Made by a program: the position numbers and the translations under genes
Shown: one piece after another, positions 9,166-16,854 of the stretch
Layout of the letters: the number at the start of each line of letters is the position of its first letter
How positions within the stretch are numbered: the first letter of the stretch is position 1
Notes under the pieces: generated by a model
The model's database searches: none
Told to the model about the DNA's origin: nothing
The model's input: only the letters and a program-made list of their open reading frames with translations
Assembly: GCA_035529405.1 (NCBI GenBank)
Contig: DATKWV010000121.1
Span: 1-28,031 of the forward strand
Source: DATKWV01 sp035529405
GTDB lineage: Bacteria > Planctomycetota > Phycisphaerae > Sedimentisphaerales > Anaerobacaceae
Reading direction: 5' to 3'
Length of the DNA: 28,031 bases

Positions 9166-9972
9166 TTATATACCCAGCTTTTTGTATTTTTTGTACTCCT
9201 GAAGATTCCTGTAAGCCGGCGATTTCAGTTCCGCTGCTCTGGCCATATCATTTGTAAGATAATACATCCAATAATCATCAAAAACATTTTCGCCGAGCTT
9301 GGCAAACGGGCCCTTCCCTTCTATCAATCTGGCTACCTCGGTTACTGAGCCTATATTCCTGGTGTTGCCGCTACCAGGACGGTCAAGGGCGATTTGGTAT
9401 TTCTCCTGGAGAAAAAAAGCAAAATCCTTGATTACAGACGTTATATTTCTCAGGTCGTTCAATTGATATACATTTCTTTCATCCGCAACAGCTTCGGTCC
9501 TCGAATAAACTACGCCCAAAACAAAATGGGCTATATATTCATTGTAAGGAAACGTAATATTCTTGGTGCTTTGTCTATTCCGAAAATATCCCGTAAACGC
9601 TCCCAGGGTCATACCGTTTACTTTGATTTTATTTTTTCTATACGTACTTTTCAAGTCAAGTGCGAAGTTATGGTTATCCTTGTCCACAAGTGAAATGTCG
9701 GGATAAAAGTTCTGCTCTTTGCACAGAACCAATCTATAGCCATATTCTTCCGCAAAATGACAAATTTTCGGAAAAAGAAGAAGTTCCATTATTTTTGATA
9801 TAACTTTCGTGTCGACAGAAATCGTATAGATATTTTTTGCAATATCAATAAAACCCTTCACTACCCAGTCGCCATCGGCAGTTGAAACAGCCTTATTAAA
9901 AGAACCAACATGCTTGAGAAGTTGATTTTTGAACTTTTCTTTAAGTCGCTGGTTTTCTTTTGAAATTGCCAT
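9166..9972 (-). CDS. EcoRV-like type II restriction endonuclease
   Basis: I recognise R.EcoRV homology over nearly the whole 268 residues (EcoRV 245). The PD-(D/E)xK core is intact: Y90-P91-D92, then D106-L-K108, and E63 exactly 29 residues before D92, as E45 is before D74 in EcoRV. The segments DTKVISKIMEL, TLGAFTGYF, FPYNEYIAHF and the DNA-recognition R-loop GSGNTRNIGS (200-209) align with EcoRV DTKVLSTIFEL, TLGGYTSFI, YPFDQYIAHW and GSGNTTNIGS. It should cut double-stranded DNA at GATATC or a close variant; the one loop change (Thr187 to Arg) could matter. It lies 17 bases after gltX and three before the methyltransferase. No controller (C) protein gene is visible. Confidence 0.93.
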   Translation of the reverse strand: MAISKENQRLKEKFKNQLLKHVGSFNKAVSTADGDWVVKGFIDIAKNIYTISVDTKVISKIMELLLFPKICHFAEEYGYRLVLCKEQNFYPDISLVDKDNHNFALDLKSTYRKNKIKVNGMTLGAFTGYFRNRQSTKNITFPYNEYIAHFVLGVVYSRTEAVADERNVYQLNDLRNITSVIKDFAFFLQEKYQIALDRPGSGNTRNIGSVTEVARLIEGKGPFAKLGENVFDDYWMYYLTNDMARAAELKSPAYRNLQEYKKYKKLGI

Positions 9973-9989
9973 ACCCGCACTTGTATTCT

Positions 9990-11627
9990 CTATCTATCTA
10001 CTACAAATGTTTTTAAGCAGCGGTCGATTCTGGCTAAGGTGTTTTCTCTACCGAGCATATATACCGAGTCGAAAATCGGCGGGCTAATCGTGCTTCCGCA
10101 AATGGCTACCCGCAACGGCTGAGCAACCCTGCCAAGTTGCAGTTGTTTGCTTTCAGCCAACGTCCGAAGCATAAGCTCAATATTTTCCTTTGTAAAAGGT
10201 TCCAGGCCGGCAAGCCCGTGCCGAACCTGCTGCAAGACAGCCAAACCGTCATTTTTAAGCAGAACTTTGCTTACAGCCTCGTCATCATACTCTATTTGGC
10301 TGTTTTGTAAAAAAAGAAATCTGCTTTTACGCTCGATGTCAGCCAGTGTCTTTGCGCCTGTACATATTTGCAAAAGCCTTCGCAGGGTCACGTCGTCAGC
10401 AGCGGTTACAACAGAACCCACGACGTTGAGAAAATCCCTGAAATATCGCAAAAGTTTTTCCGAATCGACCATGCGAATGTGCTCGGTGTTGAAAGCGACA
10501 AGCTTTTGACGGTCAAAGAAGCTGTTGGCCTTTGTCAGGCGGGAAATATCAAAAGCGTTGACCAGTTCCTCAAGCGGCATAATTTCGCGCTGGTCGCCCG
10601 GGTTCCAGCCCAAGAGGGCAAGAAAGTTGACCATAGCTTCCGGAATATAGCCGCTTTTGAAAAAATCGACCACGTTTACCTCGGGAAGCTGCACACCAAG
10701 ATACCCGGCCATGGCATCGACAGCGGGCATATCAGGCCAGGTCTTTGCCTCAATAAAAGTGTTAAGTTCCTCAACAGTTATATTACCCGCCGCTGCCAGT
10801 TTATTCCTGTCTATATCAGGACGTGCTTTTATGGCATCGCGCAGCGTCTTTGCGCGTTCACGCTTGGAGAGTTTTCCACCGCCCTGGCTGACTGTTACGG
10901 ACATGTGCGCGTATCGCGGCCTGCGAAAACCCAGAGCATCCTGCAGGGCCTGGTGGCAGGGGGTGTTCATAAGGTGTTCCTGGCCCCGGATAATGTCAGT
11001 GACAGCCATAAGCTCATCGTCAACAACACAGGCAAAATGGTAGGTGGGGAAACCATCCGATTTTTGTATTATGAAATCTCCAAATTCGTCGGCTCCGAAT
11101 GTCACCGGCCCGCGTATAAGGTCATTTACGGTAATTTCGGTCTCGGGCATGACAGAACGCACGGTTACTTCACGACCTTCGTCGAGGGCCTTTTTGACGT
11201 CCTGGCGGTCGGGGAAAGTTTCCGGACGGGGATACCTGAAGTTCTGTTTTTGCGCAGCAGCGGTGTCACGCATAGCCTTAAGTTCGTCCGGCGTGTCAAA
11301 ACAGTAATAAGCCTTTCTGTCATTGATGAGCCGGTTTATATATTCATCATAGATGTGTTTTCGTTGAGACTGCAGATATGGGCCGGCAGGGCCACCAATT
11401 TCAGGGCCCTGGTCCCAGTCGATGCCGAGCCAGCGCAGGTCTGCTATGACCTGCTTTACGGCGGTGGGCGTGTTACGTTTTACATCGGTATCTTCGATGC
11501 GGAGTATGAATTGGCCGGCGGTTTTGCGGGCATAAAGCCAGTTAAATAGTGCAGTTCTGGCGCCGCCTATATGCAGATAACCTGTCGGTGAGGGTGCAAA
11601 ACGAGTAACTACCATTGGCTGTTCCAT
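9990..11627 (-). CDS. gltX: Glutamyl-tRNA synthetase GltX with an inserted segment
   Basis: Class I synthetase that charges tRNA-Glu. It shows FAPSPTGYLHIGGARTALFN (HIGH-type motif, 19-22), the GluRS segment ILRIEDTD (41-48) and the KMSKS-type loop GGGKLSKRERAK (249-260). At 545 residues it is longer than typical (470-500), because about 60 residues (roughly 257-320) separate KLSKR from the helix-bundle segment YIPEAMVNFLALLGW, which normally follows within about 15 residues. The CxC zinc site of E. coli GluRS is reduced to one Cys (YYCFDTP). A separate glnS lies downstream on the other strand, so this GltX need not misacylate tRNA-Gln. It is the first gene of the long minus-strand operon. 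Start: ATG 11627; ATG 11615 is also in frame. Confidence 0.96.
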   Translation of the reverse strand: MEQPMVVTRFAPSPTGYLHIGGARTALFNWLYARKTAGQFILRIEDTDVKRNTPTAVKQVIADLRWLGIDWDQGPEIGGPAGPYLQSQRKHIYDEYINRLINDRKAYYCFDTPDELKAMRDTAAAQKQNFRYPRPETFPDRQDVKKALDEGREVTVRSVMPETEITVNDLIRGPVTFGADEFGDFIIQKSDGFPTYHFACVVDDELMAVTDIIRGQEHLMNTPCHQALQDALGFRRPRYAHMSVTVSQGGGKLSKRERAKTLRDAIKARPDIDRNKLAAAGNITVEELNTFIEAKTWPDMPAVDAMAGYLGVQLPEVNVVDFFKSGYIPEAMVNFLALLGWNPGDQREIMPLEELVNAFDISRLTKANSFFDRQKLVAFNTEHIRMVDSEKLLRYFRDFLNVVGSVVTAADDVTLRRLLQICTGAKTLADIERKSRFLFLQNSQIEYDDEAVSKVLLKNDGLAVLQQVRHGLAGLEPFTKENIELMLRTLAESKQLQLGRVAQPLRVAICGSTISPPIFDSVYMLGRENTLARIDRCLKTFVVDR

Positions 11628-11658
11628 AGTATGTCATAAGTTCAAAAAAAGTCTGTGT

Positions 11659-11687
11659 AGATTAAGTCAGTTCGCAGCGCATGTCAA
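11659..11687 (-). promoter_or_regulatory. Sigma70-like promoter of the gltX operon
   Basis: Read on the minus strand, a perfect -35 TTGACA (11682-11687) is followed after exactly 17 bases by TAATCT (11659-11664), 31 bases before the gltX ATG. It would start a transcript with a 5' leader of about 25 bases. With the short gaps downstream it could serve gltX, the restriction-modification pair, the pfkB-family gene, thpR, recA and alaS. Read by eye. Confidence 0.6.
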
Positions 11688-11764
11688 ATAAATGTCCTGA
11701 TATTTGGCAACGCCGGCAACAAGCCTCCGATGCTAAAATAAAGCATACAATGAGTTAGGCAGGT

Positions 11765-11793
11765 TTGACGATGTTGTTCCGGCTGACTATAAT
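11765..11793 (+). promoter_or_regulatory. Sigma70-like promoter of the NUDIX gene
   Basis: TTGACG (11765-11770), a 17-base spacer, then a perfect TATAAT (11788-11793), 22 bases before the ATG at 11816. The leader would be very short (about 16 bases), and no Shine-Dalgarno is visible. Between this promoter and the divergent gltX promoter lies a small inverted repeat, ATGCT-N7-AGCAT (11730-11746), which could be an operator, though five-base arms are weak evidence. Confidence 0.62.
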
Positions 11794-11815
11794 GCACTAA
11801 AATCTGCCGGCGATT

Positions 11816-12301
11816 ATGATAAAAACACTAAAGAAAAACACAAAACTGTGCCCTGAGGAGTTTGCCGAGATTGTCAGGCTGGCACCGCTGGTGTCTGTTG
11901 ACCTGATTGTCAAAGACAGGCACAACAGGGTGCTGCTGGGGATGCGGAAGAACCGGCCTGCAAAGAATTTCTGGTTCGTGCCCGGCGGCAGGGTCATGAA
12001 AAACGAACGTATCGCAGATGCGATTGTGCGTATCGCCAAAGATGAGCTGGGCATCAAAGCAGCTGCTGCAAATGCGAAGTTCCTGGGTGTTTTCGAACAT
12101 TTATACGAGGAAAACTTTGCCTGCAAAAAGGGATTCGGCACACATTACGTGGTGCTGGCTTACGAAATCAGGACTTCGCAAACACAGTTGCGCGGCCTTG
12201 ACGAGCAGCACAGCCAATACGAGTGGTTTGACAGGCGCGGCGCTGTCAATAACAAGAAGGTGCATCCTAACACAAAGGCCTATTTTAAACCTGGCCGGTG
12301 A
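11816..12301 (+). CDS. NUDIX hydrolase, GDP-mannose mannosyl hydrolase type (Gmm/NudD)
   Basis: A 161-residue NUDIX protein aligning well with E. coli Gmm (WcaH). Shared segments are the opening PEEFAEIVRLAPLVSVDLIV, LLGMRKNRPAKNFWFVPGGR, the variant Nudix box (57-80, GGRVMKNE...AKDELGI, with the second Glu spacing altered as in Gmm), FGTHYVVLAYE and DEQHSQYEWF. Gmm hydrolyses GDP-mannose or GDP-glucose at the sugar C1 to give GDP and the free hexose. Other GDP-hexose specificities are possible. There are no GDP-sugar or polysaccharide genes beside it; its neighbours are the divergent gltX and glnS on the same strand 99 bases on. Confidence 0.85.
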   Translation: MIKTLKKNTKLCPEEFAEIVRLAPLVSVDLIVKDRHNRVLLGMRKNRPAKNFWFVPGGRVMKNERIADAIVRIAKDELGIKAAAANAKFLGVFEHLYEENFACKKGFGTHYVVLAYEIRTSQTQLRGLDEQHSQYEWFDRRGAVNNKKVHPNTKAYFKPGR

Positions 12302-12324
12302 ATTCTCATATTAAAAATAAATCA

Positions 12325-12353
12325 TTGCCATAAGAGCTGAATAGATGTACAAA
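12325..12353 (+). promoter_or_regulatory. Possible sigma70-like promoter of glnS
   Basis: TTGCCA (12325-12330), 17-base spacer, TACAAA (12348-12353), about 48 bases before the glnS ATG in the 99-base gap after the NUDIX gene. The -35 matches consensus at five of six positions and the -10 at four of six. Plausible but not strong. Confidence 0.35.
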
Positions 12354-12400
12354 AACACAGAAAGCAAAATCAAGCACGACCCAGAGATTATAAAAAAGAT

Positions 12401-14089
12401 ATGAATGCAAATAATTCCGAAACCAGGCGGGACTTTATCAGGGCCATCGTGGCTGAGGATGTAAAGGCCAATAAAAACGCCGGCAGGGTGCACACGCGCT
12501 TTCCGCCCGAACCCAACGGCTACCTGCACATCGGGCATGCAAAGGCGGTCTGTCTGAGTTTCGGTATAGCCGAAGAATTCAACGGTCTGTGTAACCTGCG
12601 GTTCGACGACACCAATCCAATAAAGGAAGAACAGGAATATATAGACGCAATTATAAGAGACGTTAAATGGCTGGGATTCGACTGGGGCGACAGGCTGTAC
12701 TTCGGCTCGGACTATTTCGAACAGATGTACCAATATGCCGTTGAGCTTATCAAAGCAGGCAAGGCCTACGTGTGCGACCTTAGCGCCGAAGAAATAAGAC
12801 AGTACCGCGGCACGCTCACCGAACCGGGTAAAAACAGCCCGTACCGCGACCGCAGTGTCGAAGAAAATCTGGACTTTTTCGAACGCATGCGGGCAGGCGA
12901 GTTCGAGGACGGCTGTCGCACACTGCGGGCGAAAATCGATATGTCCAGCCCCAATCTGAATATGAGGGACCCGGTGATGTATCGCATCCTGCATGCCAGC
13001 CACCCCCGAACCGGCGATAAGTGGTGTATATACCCGACATACGACTGGGCACACGGGCTCGAAGACTCCATCGAAGGTATTACACATTCAATCTGCACGC
13101 TCGAATTCGAGAACCACCGGCCTTTATATGACTGGTTCCTCGAACAGCTTGACGTACATCACCCCCAACAGATTGAATTTGCAAGGCTGAACCTGACATA
13201 TACGGTTATGAGCAAGCGCAAGCTTCAGCAGCTTGTCAGCGAAGGTCTTGTCAGCGGGTGGGACGACCCGAGAATGCCCACCATAGCGGGTATGCGCAGG
13301 CGCGGTTACTCACCGCAGTCCATTCGTAATTTTTCGCGTGTCATCGGGGTCAATAAATTCAACAGCACCATTGACATGGCGCTGCTGGAACACTGCCTTC
13401 GCGAGGACCTGAACAAATCCTCGCCGCGCGTGATGGCCGTATTGAAACCGCTGAAGGTCGTTATCGACAACTATCCCGAAGGCAAGATCGAGTATATGCA
13501 GGCTGTCAACAATCCGGAAGACCCTGCGGCGGGCACAAGGGCTGTGCCTTTTTCGCGCAACCTGTACATAGAAACAGAAGACTTTATGGAAGAGCCGCCG
13601 AAGAAGTTCTACCGTCTGGCACCGGGCAGGGAAGTGCGGCTGCGATACGCCTACTTTGTTACCTGTACCGAGGCAGTAAGGGACAAAGCCGGCAACATCA
13701 TAGAGCTGCGCTGTGAATATGACCCGGCTACAAGAGGCGGTGACGCACCGGACGGCCGGAAGGTTAAAGCGACATTACACTGGGTCAGTGCCGAGCATTC
13801 AATCAATGCCCATGTTCGGCTCTACGACCACTTGTTCACAACGGAAATGCCGGACGAAGGCGGTGACTTCAAATCAAACATCAGTCCCGGCTCGCTTGAG
13901 ATACTGAACAATTGCCGTGTTGAGCCGTCTCTAACCGAGGCCAAACCCTTCGACCGATACCAGTTCGAGCGGCAGGGTTATTTCTGCGTTGACCCGGACA
14001 GCAATAATGAAATGCTCGTATTCAACCGCACGGTCTCACTGCGGGACACCTGGGCGAAAATCCACAAGGCCCAGCAGCAGCAACAGTAA
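12401..14089 (+). CDS. glnS: Glutaminyl-tRNA synthetase GlnS
   Basis: Charges tRNA-Gln directly, so this organism does not depend solely on the GatCAB transamidation route for Gln-tRNA. The 562 residues match the family (E. coli 554). Visible are RFPPEPNGYLHIGHAK (HIGH 43-46), the GlnRS-type FDDTNP (68-73), DWAHGLEDSIEGITHSICTL (215-234) and the KMSKS-type VMSKRK (269-274) followed by WDDPRMPTI. The C-terminal part is the usual beta-barrel anticodon-binding region, with RLAPGREVRLRYAY near 410-423. It ends five bases from the stop of the convergent TSUP gene; I see no T-tracted hairpin between them. Confidence 0.97.
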   Translation: MNANNSETRRDFIRAIVAEDVKANKNAGRVHTRFPPEPNGYLHIGHAKAVCLSFGIAEEFNGLCNLRFDDTNPIKEEQEYIDAIIRDVKWLGFDWGDRLYFGSDYFEQMYQYAVELIKAGKAYVCDLSAEEIRQYRGTLTEPGKNSPYRDRSVEENLDFFERMRAGEFEDGCRTLRAKIDMSSPNLNMRDPVMYRILHASHPRTGDKWCIYPTYDWAHGLEDSIEGITHSICTLEFENHRPLYDWFLEQLDVHHPQQIEFARLNLTYTVMSKRKLQQLVSEGLVSGWDDPRMPTIAGMRRRGYSPQSIRNFSRVIGVNKFNSTIDMALLEHCLREDLNKSSPRVMAVLKPLKVVIDNYPEGKIEYMQAVNNPEDPAAGTRAVPFSRNLYIETEDFMEEPPKKFYRLAPGREVRLRYAYFVTCTEAVRDKAGNIIELRCEYDPATRGGDAPDGRKVKATLHWVSAEHSINAHVRLYDHLFTTEMPDEGGDFKSNISPGSLEILNNCRVEPSLTEAKPFDRYQFERQGYFCVDPDSNNEMLVFNRTVSLRDTWAKIHKAQQQQQ

Positions 14090-14094
14090 ACACT

Positions 14095-14898
14095 CTAAGC
14101 ACCCGGTGATACGGTCAGGAGCTTATAGCAGGCCACGGCGGCAAGTAATATAAAGACTATTCTGACCAGGTCCTTGGGCAGTTTATACATCAGCCGGCTG
14201 CCCACTAACGAACCAACAATGGCGCCGGGGATTACAATGGCCGCTATCTTTACAGATTCAATCACCAGGATATTATGCCGGGCGAGGGTAATGTTTTTGT
14301 AAAGAGCGCCTATGACCGCAATCGCGGCGATGGTCGCGGCGGAATTGCTGATGGCTCTTTTGAGCGGCATTTTCAAGAAAAGCTGCTGGGCGGGCGTGCA
14401 GACAATGCCGCCGCCTATGCCCAGAAGACCTGCAGGTACGCCGGTCAAAAGACCACAGAGAATCGCCAGAGGCACCGAACGACGACTACGCGACACGTCG
14501 AGGCCGTCCATACCGCCTCGGGATTTGCCGAACATCAGACAGTTGTAAACAATGACGTAAATTAAAAAAGCTCCAAACGTCCTGGCCAGCAAATAGCTGT
14601 TTTGACCCCCAAAAGCAGGCAGATTACTTATCGCCACACCGATTATAATGCCCAAGGCTGCTACCGGAATTATCCACTTAATAACGCCGGTCAGCAGCAT
14701 ATCGGCTTTTTTGTGCACAGCCACTGCGGAAATACCCACGAAGAAATTGCAAATCATCGCAGAGGCCTGATACAGGTGCTGGTCCTGCCCAAAAGCCAAA
14801 ACAAGGGCTGGAATCATAATCACGGACCCGCCTATGCCAAGCAGGCCGCCAAAAAGGCCCATCACCAAACCGATTGTCACGAGAATAAAATAGTCCAT
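14095..14898 (-). CDS. TSUP (TauE/SafE) family membrane permease
   Basis: A 267-residue inner-membrane protein with about eight hydrophobic segments. It has the two repeated TSUP signatures: GLFGGLLGIGGSVIMIPAL near 15-33 and GVPAGLLGIGGGIVCTPA near 153-170. The family exports or imports sulfite, sulfoacetate, sulfonates or thiosulfate-type anions; the substrate here is unknown. It is the last gene of the smpB-DUF1844-trpC operon, six bases after trpC, with nothing nearby to suggest a specific sulfur pathway. Confidence 0.9.
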   Translation of the reverse strand: MDYFILVTIGLVMGLFGGLLGIGGSVIMIPALVLAFGQDQHLYQASAMICNFFVGISAVAVHKKADMLLTGVIKWIIPVAALGIIIGVAISNLPAFGGQNSYLLARTFGAFLIYVIVYNCLMFGKSRGGMDGLDVSRSRRSVPLAILCGLLTGVPAGLLGIGGGIVCTPAQQLFLKMPLKRAISNSAATIAAIAVIGALYKNITLARHNILVIESVKIAAIVIPGAIVGSLVGSRLMYKLPKDLVRIVFILLAAVACYKLLTVSPGA

Positions 14899-14904
14899 GT
14901 CTTC

Positions 14905-15708
14905 TTATCCGAACAGCTCTTCGAACTTGGGCTCTATTCTTTGCTGGCAGCATAAAGCCCGGCCCACAAGCACCGCGCTTATGCCGGCACGTCTGAGCTT
15001 TTCCACGTCGGCGCGTGTTTCTATGCCGCTTTCGGAAACAAGCTCCTTTTTATTGTCGATTAACTCCGCCAGGCGGATTGTTGTGTTCAAATCCACCTGC
15101 ATAGTACCCAGGTCGCGATTGTTTATACCGAGAACGCTGTAACCTTTCTGCGGGAAACCAATCATACTGCGCACCATAAGCAGTGAGTCGGCGCGATGTA
15201 CCTCCAACAGCACCGTCAGTGTCAGCTCGGCGGCAGTTATCATCAAATCCATCAGTTCACCGCCTTTGAGTGCCTCGGCTATTAAAAGTACAGCATCTGC
15301 ACCTGCGACGCGCGATTCGTAAACCTGCCAGGGGTCTATGATAAAATCCTTTCGCAGAATCGGCAAATCAACCGTTTGCTTGATTTGCTGGAGGTATTCC
15401 AGCCGGCCCTGAAAGTACTTTTCATCGGTCAGAACGCTAACGGCATCTGCGCCGCAATTTTGATATGTCCGGGCTATGGCAACCGGGTCAAAGTCAGGGC
15501 GGATAATACCGGCTGAAGGCGAGGCCTTTTTTACTTCGGCGATAACATTCAGGCCGCGGCTGCTGGGTTTGGTGACAGCTTTGTAGAAGTTGCGGCAGCG
15601 AGGCATGGTCTGTACGCGGGCTTTAAGCTCTTCGATGCTTACCTTCGCCCGCCGGGCCTGTACTTCGGCCTTTTTGTCGGCGATAATCTGGTCAAGTATG
15701 CCGGCCAA
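14905..15708 (-). CDS. trpC: Indole-3-glycerol phosphate synthase TrpC
   Basis: Cyclises carboxyphenylamino-deoxyribulose phosphate to indole-3-glycerol phosphate in tryptophan synthesis. The (beta/alpha)8 protein of 267 residues shows the catalytic motifs in order: VIAEVKKASPSAG (55-67, catalytic Lys), LPILRKDFIIDPWQV (115-129, second Lys), LLEVH (167-171, Glu), GINNRDL (194-200) and SESGI (225-229). The start is TTG at 15708, six bases after the DUF1844 stop with a GGGG element just upstream. The next in-frame Met is at residue 35, too far in, so the TTG start is likely real. No other trp genes are in the window. Confidence 0.96.
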   Translation of the reverse strand: MAGILDQIIADKKAEVQARRAKVSIEELKARVQTMPRCRNFYKAVTKPSSRGLNVIAEVKKASPSAGIIRPDFDPVAIARTYQNCGADAVSVLTDEKYFQGRLEYLQQIKQTVDLPILRKDFIIDPWQVYESRVAGADAVLLIAEALKGGELMDLMITAAELTLTVLLEVHRADSLLMVRSMIGFPQKGYSVLGINNRDLGTMQVDLNTTIRLAELIDNKKELVSESGIETRADVEKLRRAGISAVLVGRALCCQQRIEPKFEELFG

Positions 15709-15714
15709 CGTGCT

Positions 15715-16104
15715 TTACCCCGCTACCTTTACATACGCCATACGGACCTGGCTGAGCGTATCCTCGAGGACCTTCTGTTCCTGGTCCGTCAGGTTGCCTT
15801 TTGTCTTTGCCTGGAGGGTCTCGAGCATATCTATGTTGTACTTTGCCATGTCCAAATCGGGTTCCCTCTGCCGGCCCTCGACTTCAAGCACTCCCAAAGC
15901 AAAAAGCGCCTGGGTGACAAGCATGCTGACAAGGGCGGCAAAATTTCCCGGCGGCAACGAGCCGCGAGGGCGTTTATCCTGCGGCGGTTTTTCCTTCTCA
16001 GACTGCTCCTGAGCACTTAATACTTCCTTTTCCTTGCGGGCCTGCTGTTTCCAGTCCTCGTCAATTATTATTTTTTTCTGCTGGTTGTCCTGTTTTTCGG
16101 CCAC
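15715..16104 (-). CDS. DUF1844 family protein
   Basis: A 129-residue protein. The first ~50 residues are charged and Lys/Glu/Gln-rich, then PPGNFAALVSMLVTQALFALG (about 51-71) leads into the family core LDMAKYNIDMLETLQAKTKGNLTDQEQKVLEDTL. DUF1844 is widespread in Planctomycetota, Acidobacteriota and deltaproteobacterial groups; its function is not known. The hydrophobic helix could be membrane-associated. The start is GTG at 16104, with AGGAG nine bases upstream. It sits between smpB (51-base gap) and trpC (6-base gap). Confidence 0.88.
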   Translation of the reverse strand: MAEKQDNQQKKIIIDEDWKQQARKEKEVLSAQEQSEKEKPPQDKRPRGSLPPGNFAALVSMLVTQALFALGVLEVEGRQREPDLDMAKYNIDMLETLQAKTKGNLTDQEQKVLEDTLSQVRMAYVKVAG

Positions 16105-16155
16105 TTTTACAAACTCCTGTCTATTACAAAATATGTTCGTTTTTTTCCAACCTGT

Positions 16156-16635
16156 TCATTTATGATATTTTTTCATGTTCCTGTCAAGCAGCCGCTTCTG
16201 GTGGCGTTCGTCTATGGTCCTTCGCTTGTCATACTGCCTTTTGCCGCTGGCCAAAGCCAAATCTATCTTTGCCAGACCGTTCTGGTTAAAGTATATTCGA
16301 AGCGGCACAAGTGTAAAGCCCCGCTGCTGCAGCTTTGTTTTTATTTTTCGAATCTCGGTTTTGTGCAGCAGCAGTTTCCTCTTTCTGTTGGGTTCGTGGG
16401 CGGCGGCGGCAGCCTGTTTATACGGCGCTATACCCGCACCGACAAGCCAGCACTGGTTGTCCTCGATTCTTGCGTACGAGCCGGTAAGGTCGGCCTGGCC
16501 GTCCCTGAGCGACTTTACCTCGCTGCCCAGCAGTACAAGGCCGGCCTGGAATTTTTCGTCAAGTTCGAAATCGTGCCAGGCCTTCTTGTTGACCGTAACC
16601 TGAATCTCTTTGTCTTTGCGCGACTGTGCCGTCAT
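16156..16635 (-). CDS. smpB: SsrA-binding protein SmpB
   Basis: Binds tmRNA and delivers it to stalled ribosomes in trans-translation. The 159 residues fit the family (about 150-160). Recognisable segments are the N-terminal NKKAWHDFELDEKFQAG, LLGSEVKSLRDGQADLTGSY (36-55), HKTEIRKIKTKLQQRGFTLV and the basic C-terminal tail GKRQYDKRRTIDERHQKR...MKKYHK that reaches the decoding centre. The tmRNA gene itself is not in the window. No Shine-Dalgarno is visible before the ATG at 16635. It is the first gene of the tight minus-strand block smpB-DUF1844-trpC-TSUP. Confidence 0.96.
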   Translation of the reverse strand: MTAQSRKDKEIQVTVNKKAWHDFELDEKFQAGLVLLGSEVKSLRDGQADLTGSYARIEDNQCWLVGAGIAPYKQAAAAAHEPNRKRKLLLHKTEIRKIKTKLQQRGFTLVPLRIYFNQNGLAKIDLALASGKRQYDKRRTIDERHQKRLLDRNMKKYHK

Positions 16636-16713
16636 TTACGTTATATTAGCGATATAAGGTTAATTTTGCAACAGGGCAGGCACTGCACACAAAAAGCAGC
16701 GGTTTTAAGGAGA

Positions 16714-16794
16714 TTACTTCGACAGGCTACGGGCTGCTTGCACGCAAGAAACAACAACAGCAACGCCGACAAGCAGCTTGATAACGAATCGCAT
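16714..16794 (-). CDS. Possible 26-residue hydrophobic small ORF
   Basis: In the 219-base gap between the DUF4870 gene and smpB, the minus strand holds ATG 16794 to TAA 16716-16714. It encodes a 26-residue peptide with a basic start (MRFVIK), a hydrophobic core (LLVGVAVVVSCV) and QAARSLSK at the end. It looks like a single-span membrane peptide or a bare signal sequence. No convincing Shine-Dalgarno precedes it, and an ORF of this size can occur by chance. Confidence 0.2.
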   Translation of the reverse strand: MRFVIKLLVGVAVVVSCVQAARSLSK

Positions 16795-16854
16795 AAAGAC
16801 ACCCGTACAGCTTTACGGCTGCTGCAGTCAACGGCGTCGGGGGCTCTGCACGGC

